Positions 5,748-7,317 of a stretch of DNA of 7,317 nt are shown here, piece after piece. Within the stretch, counting starts at the first letter, position 1. Each line of letters starts with the position of its first letter. A program made the translations under genes and the position numbers. Source of the DNA: Methanomicrobiales archaeon (GTDB lineage: Archaea > Halobacteriota > Methanomicrobia > Methanomicrobiales > JACTUA01); the NCBI GenBank assembly GCA_028678815.1, contig JAJRCS010000190.1:1-7317 (forward strand), written 5' to 3'. The notes beneath the pieces were generated by a model. That model made no database searches and was not told the origin of the DNA. It saw only the letters and a program-made list of their open reading frames with translations.

Positions 5748-7317
5748 GGGGCCCGCGAGACGGCCGTTTTTACCTCAATCCCCTCGATATCCCAGCCGGT
5801 GACGGGACCCAGGTCGCCCTCTGCCCCTGCCTCCCCGGTCTCATGGATGAAAAGAGATCGTGCCCTCACCTCATCCCGGATCTTCTCTTCCCACCCGGAC
5901 TTCACGAGCGAGGCAACCCGCGGATCTCCGATCTCTACATCGGCAATGACGAACTCCTCGACGGCCAGATTGAGCTTCCTCCGCATCTCCTGGAGCCTCC
6001 GGATCAGCTCCCTCGCGTACCCCTCGCCCTCGAGCTCCGGGGTGAGCCGGCTGTCCACGTACACGGTGCCCCCCTCGAGAGGTGCCGAGGTGAAGCCGTC
6101 GGGGAGGGTCCGGGCGAAGCTGACCTGGGCGGGGGTGAGCTCGTACGACCTCCCGCCCCCGGAGAGGACGGCCTTCCCGTCCCGGGTGAGGCGTTCCCTG
6201 AGATCCCCGGCGTCCGCGGCCTCGACGAGGGCCTTCACCCTCGGGGCGTCCTTCCCGAAGGCCGGGCCGATGAGCTTCATGACCGGCCCGGCCCGGGTGC
6301 CCATCCGGTCCCAGTTCCCCTCCACGACGGTGAGCCGCTTGGCGTTCGCCCGGTTCCGGGCGATCTCCCCGAGGGCCCGGAGGGCACCTGCCACGCCGGG
6401 CGACGAGGCCTCCACCACCACCTCGGCGACCGGCCAGCGGAGCTTCCGCCTGGCGGCCTGCCGGGCGTTCGCCACCGCGTCGTCGAAGGACCGGACCACG
6501 GCCATGGCCTTCTCGAGGGACGGGTCGGCGAAGGCGGGATCGGGCCGGGGCCAGTCGAGCATGTGCACGCTCTCCGGCTCTCCCGGGAGCCGGAGGTTCC
6601 CGTAGATCTCCTCGGCGAGGTGGGGGGCGAAGGGCGAGAGGAGCTGGACGAGGGTGCGCATGGCGAGGTAGATGGTGTCGTACGCCTGCCGTTTCTCCGG
6701 GGAGTCGCCCTCGAGCCACATCCGGGGCCGGACGAGCTGGACGTACCACCGGGAGAGGTCCGCGAGGATGAACTCCAGGAGGCCCCTCGTCGCCCGGTGG
6801 AGCTCGCAGACCTCCATGGCGCCCTCCACCTCCACGGCGAGGGTCGTGATCCGGGAGAGGAGCCACCGGTCCTCGGGGGGCATGCCGGGCAGGTCTGCGA
6901 GGATCCGGGCGGGGTCGAACCGCCCGTCCCCGTCTGCCGGCGGGGCGTACCCGTCCAGGATCATGTAGGGGAGGGGGAACCGGTACACGTTCCAGAGGAT
7001 GTTCATGGCCCGGTTCACGGTCTTCACCCCTTCCCAGTTGAACTTCAGGTCGTCCCACGGGGCATTCGCCGAGAGGATGTAGAGCCTGAGCACGTCCACG
7101 CCCGCCTTCCCGATGACCTCGTCGGGGGCGACGACGTTCCCCAGGCTCTTGCTCATCTTCCGGCCCTCGGCGTCCAGGGCGAAGCCGTGCATGAGGACGC
7201 TCCGGTACGGCGACCGGGAGAAGGCGATGGTCGCCGCCCCGAGCTGGGAGTAGAACCAGCCCCTCGTCTGGTCCTGCCCCTCGGTGATGAAATCGGCGGG
7301 CCAGTACTTCCCGAAGG
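5744..7317 (-). CDS. ileS: Isoleucyl-tRNA synthetase, C-terminal half (5' part beyond window)
   Basis: Charges tRNA-Ile with isoleucine in the cytoplasm. The frame is open to the window edge, so the Met at 7192 is internal and not a start. About 524 of roughly 1050 residues are visible. From the edge inward: the class I signature stretch WPADFITEGQDQTRGWF (about 7253-7303), KMSKS (7145-7159) inside GRKMSKSLGN, which stabilises the adenylate transition state, then LRLYILSANAPWDD, the helical anticodon-binding domain with WYVQLVRPRMW (about 6717-6749) and FAPHLAEEIY (about 6602-6631), and the C-terminal extension ending VSRAP. The C-terminus lacks a CxxC zinc finger, in line with the archaeal/eukaryal-type enzyme. 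HIGH and the editing domain lie outside the window. The TAA stop (5746-5744) overlaps the thg1 stop by 3 of 4 bases in a shared TTAA. The call is firm on WPADF/EGQDQTRGWF plus KMSKSLGN. Confidence 0.96.
   Translation of the reverse strand, partial: FGKYWPADFITEGQDQTRGWFYSQLGAATIAFSRSPYRSVLMHGFALDAEGRKMSKSLGNVVAPDEVIGKAGVDVLRLYILSANAPWDDLKFNWEGVKTVNRAMNILWNVYRFPLPYMILDGYAPPADGDGRFDPARILADLPGMPPEDRWLLSRITTLAVEVEGAMEVCELHRATRGLLEFILADLSRWYVQLVRPRMWLEGDSPEKRQAYDTIYLAMRTLVQLLSPFAPHLAEEIYGNLRLPGEPESVHMLDWPRPDPAFADPSLEKAMAVVRSFDDAVANARQAARRKLRWPVAEVVVEASSPGVAGALRALGEIARNRANAKRLTVVEGNWDRMGTRAGPVMKLIGPAFGKDAPRVKALVEAADAGDLRERLTRDGKAVLSGGGRSYELTPAQVSFARTLPDGFTSAPLEGGTVYVDSRLTPELEGEGYARELIRRLQEMRRKLNLAVEEFVIADVEIGDPRVASLVKSGWEEKIRDEVRARSLFIHETGEAGAEGDLGPVTGWDIEGIEVKTAVSRAP

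Noticed and set aside
7190..7192. ATG at 7192 as start of a 482-residue protein
   Set aside because: The frame continues upstream with WPADFITEGQDQTRGWF, an IleRS core motif; this Met is internal, just before KMSKS.
1..7317. CRISPR array, tRNA/rRNA gene, insertion sequence or prophage
   Set aside because: No regularly spaced repeats, no cloverleaf or rRNA-like tracts, no transposase or integrase reading frame, and no composition shift apart from the short 1109-1240 and 4640-4690 gaps.

Overview
This window is archaeal and almost certainly from a methanogen, most likely of the order Methanomicrobiales or a close relative. Three things support that. It carries mptE, a dedicated step of tetrahydromethanopterin synthesis. 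Around it are archaeal-type housekeeping genes: Thg1, an archaeal/eukaryal-like IleRS, a COG1031-type radical SAM protein and a small PRC-barrel protein. Intergenic gaps are very short, with weak or absent Shine-Dalgarno (SD) sites. Base composition is strongly GC-rich (about two thirds by eye), with Leu mostly CTC and Arg mostly CGG. The lineage call is inference; no rRNA is present.

Layout: (1) 1-1119 (+), 3' part of a DHH phosphoesterase cut by the window edge. (2) 1109-1240, a markedly AT-richer junction with a perfect 12-bp hairpin over the DHH stop codon, three copies of TCGAGATTT, an 11-codon ORF with its own SD, and an 18-bp perfect palindrome in the first codons of mptE. (3) 1196-1849 mptE, overlapping (4) 1839-3491, a radical SAM enzyme with a C-terminal helix-hairpin-helix. 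(5) 3503-4639 (-), a site-2 intramembrane metalloprotease with two CBS domains, convergent with the radical SAM gene. (6) 4640-4690, a short divergent promoter region. (7) 4691-4942 (+), an 83-residue PRC-barrel protein, then a GC hairpin plus T-run. (8) 5013-5747 (+) thg1. (9) 5744-7317 (-) ileS, C-terminal half only, whose stop overlaps the thg1 stop within one TTAA.

The genes are mostly core metabolism and information processing: folate-like C1 carrier synthesis (mptE), tRNA maturation and charging (thg1, ileS), nucleotide or second-messenger phosphoester hydrolysis (DHH) and membrane proteolysis (S2P). There is no mobile element, CRISPR array, RNA gene or defence cassette. The least explained part is the mptE 5' region. 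There a 53-bp segment bounded by TTTGA repeats appears to have separated an original SD and ATG (now the 11-codon ORF) from the conserved start of MptE. The same region has complementary repeats that could form alternative hairpins.
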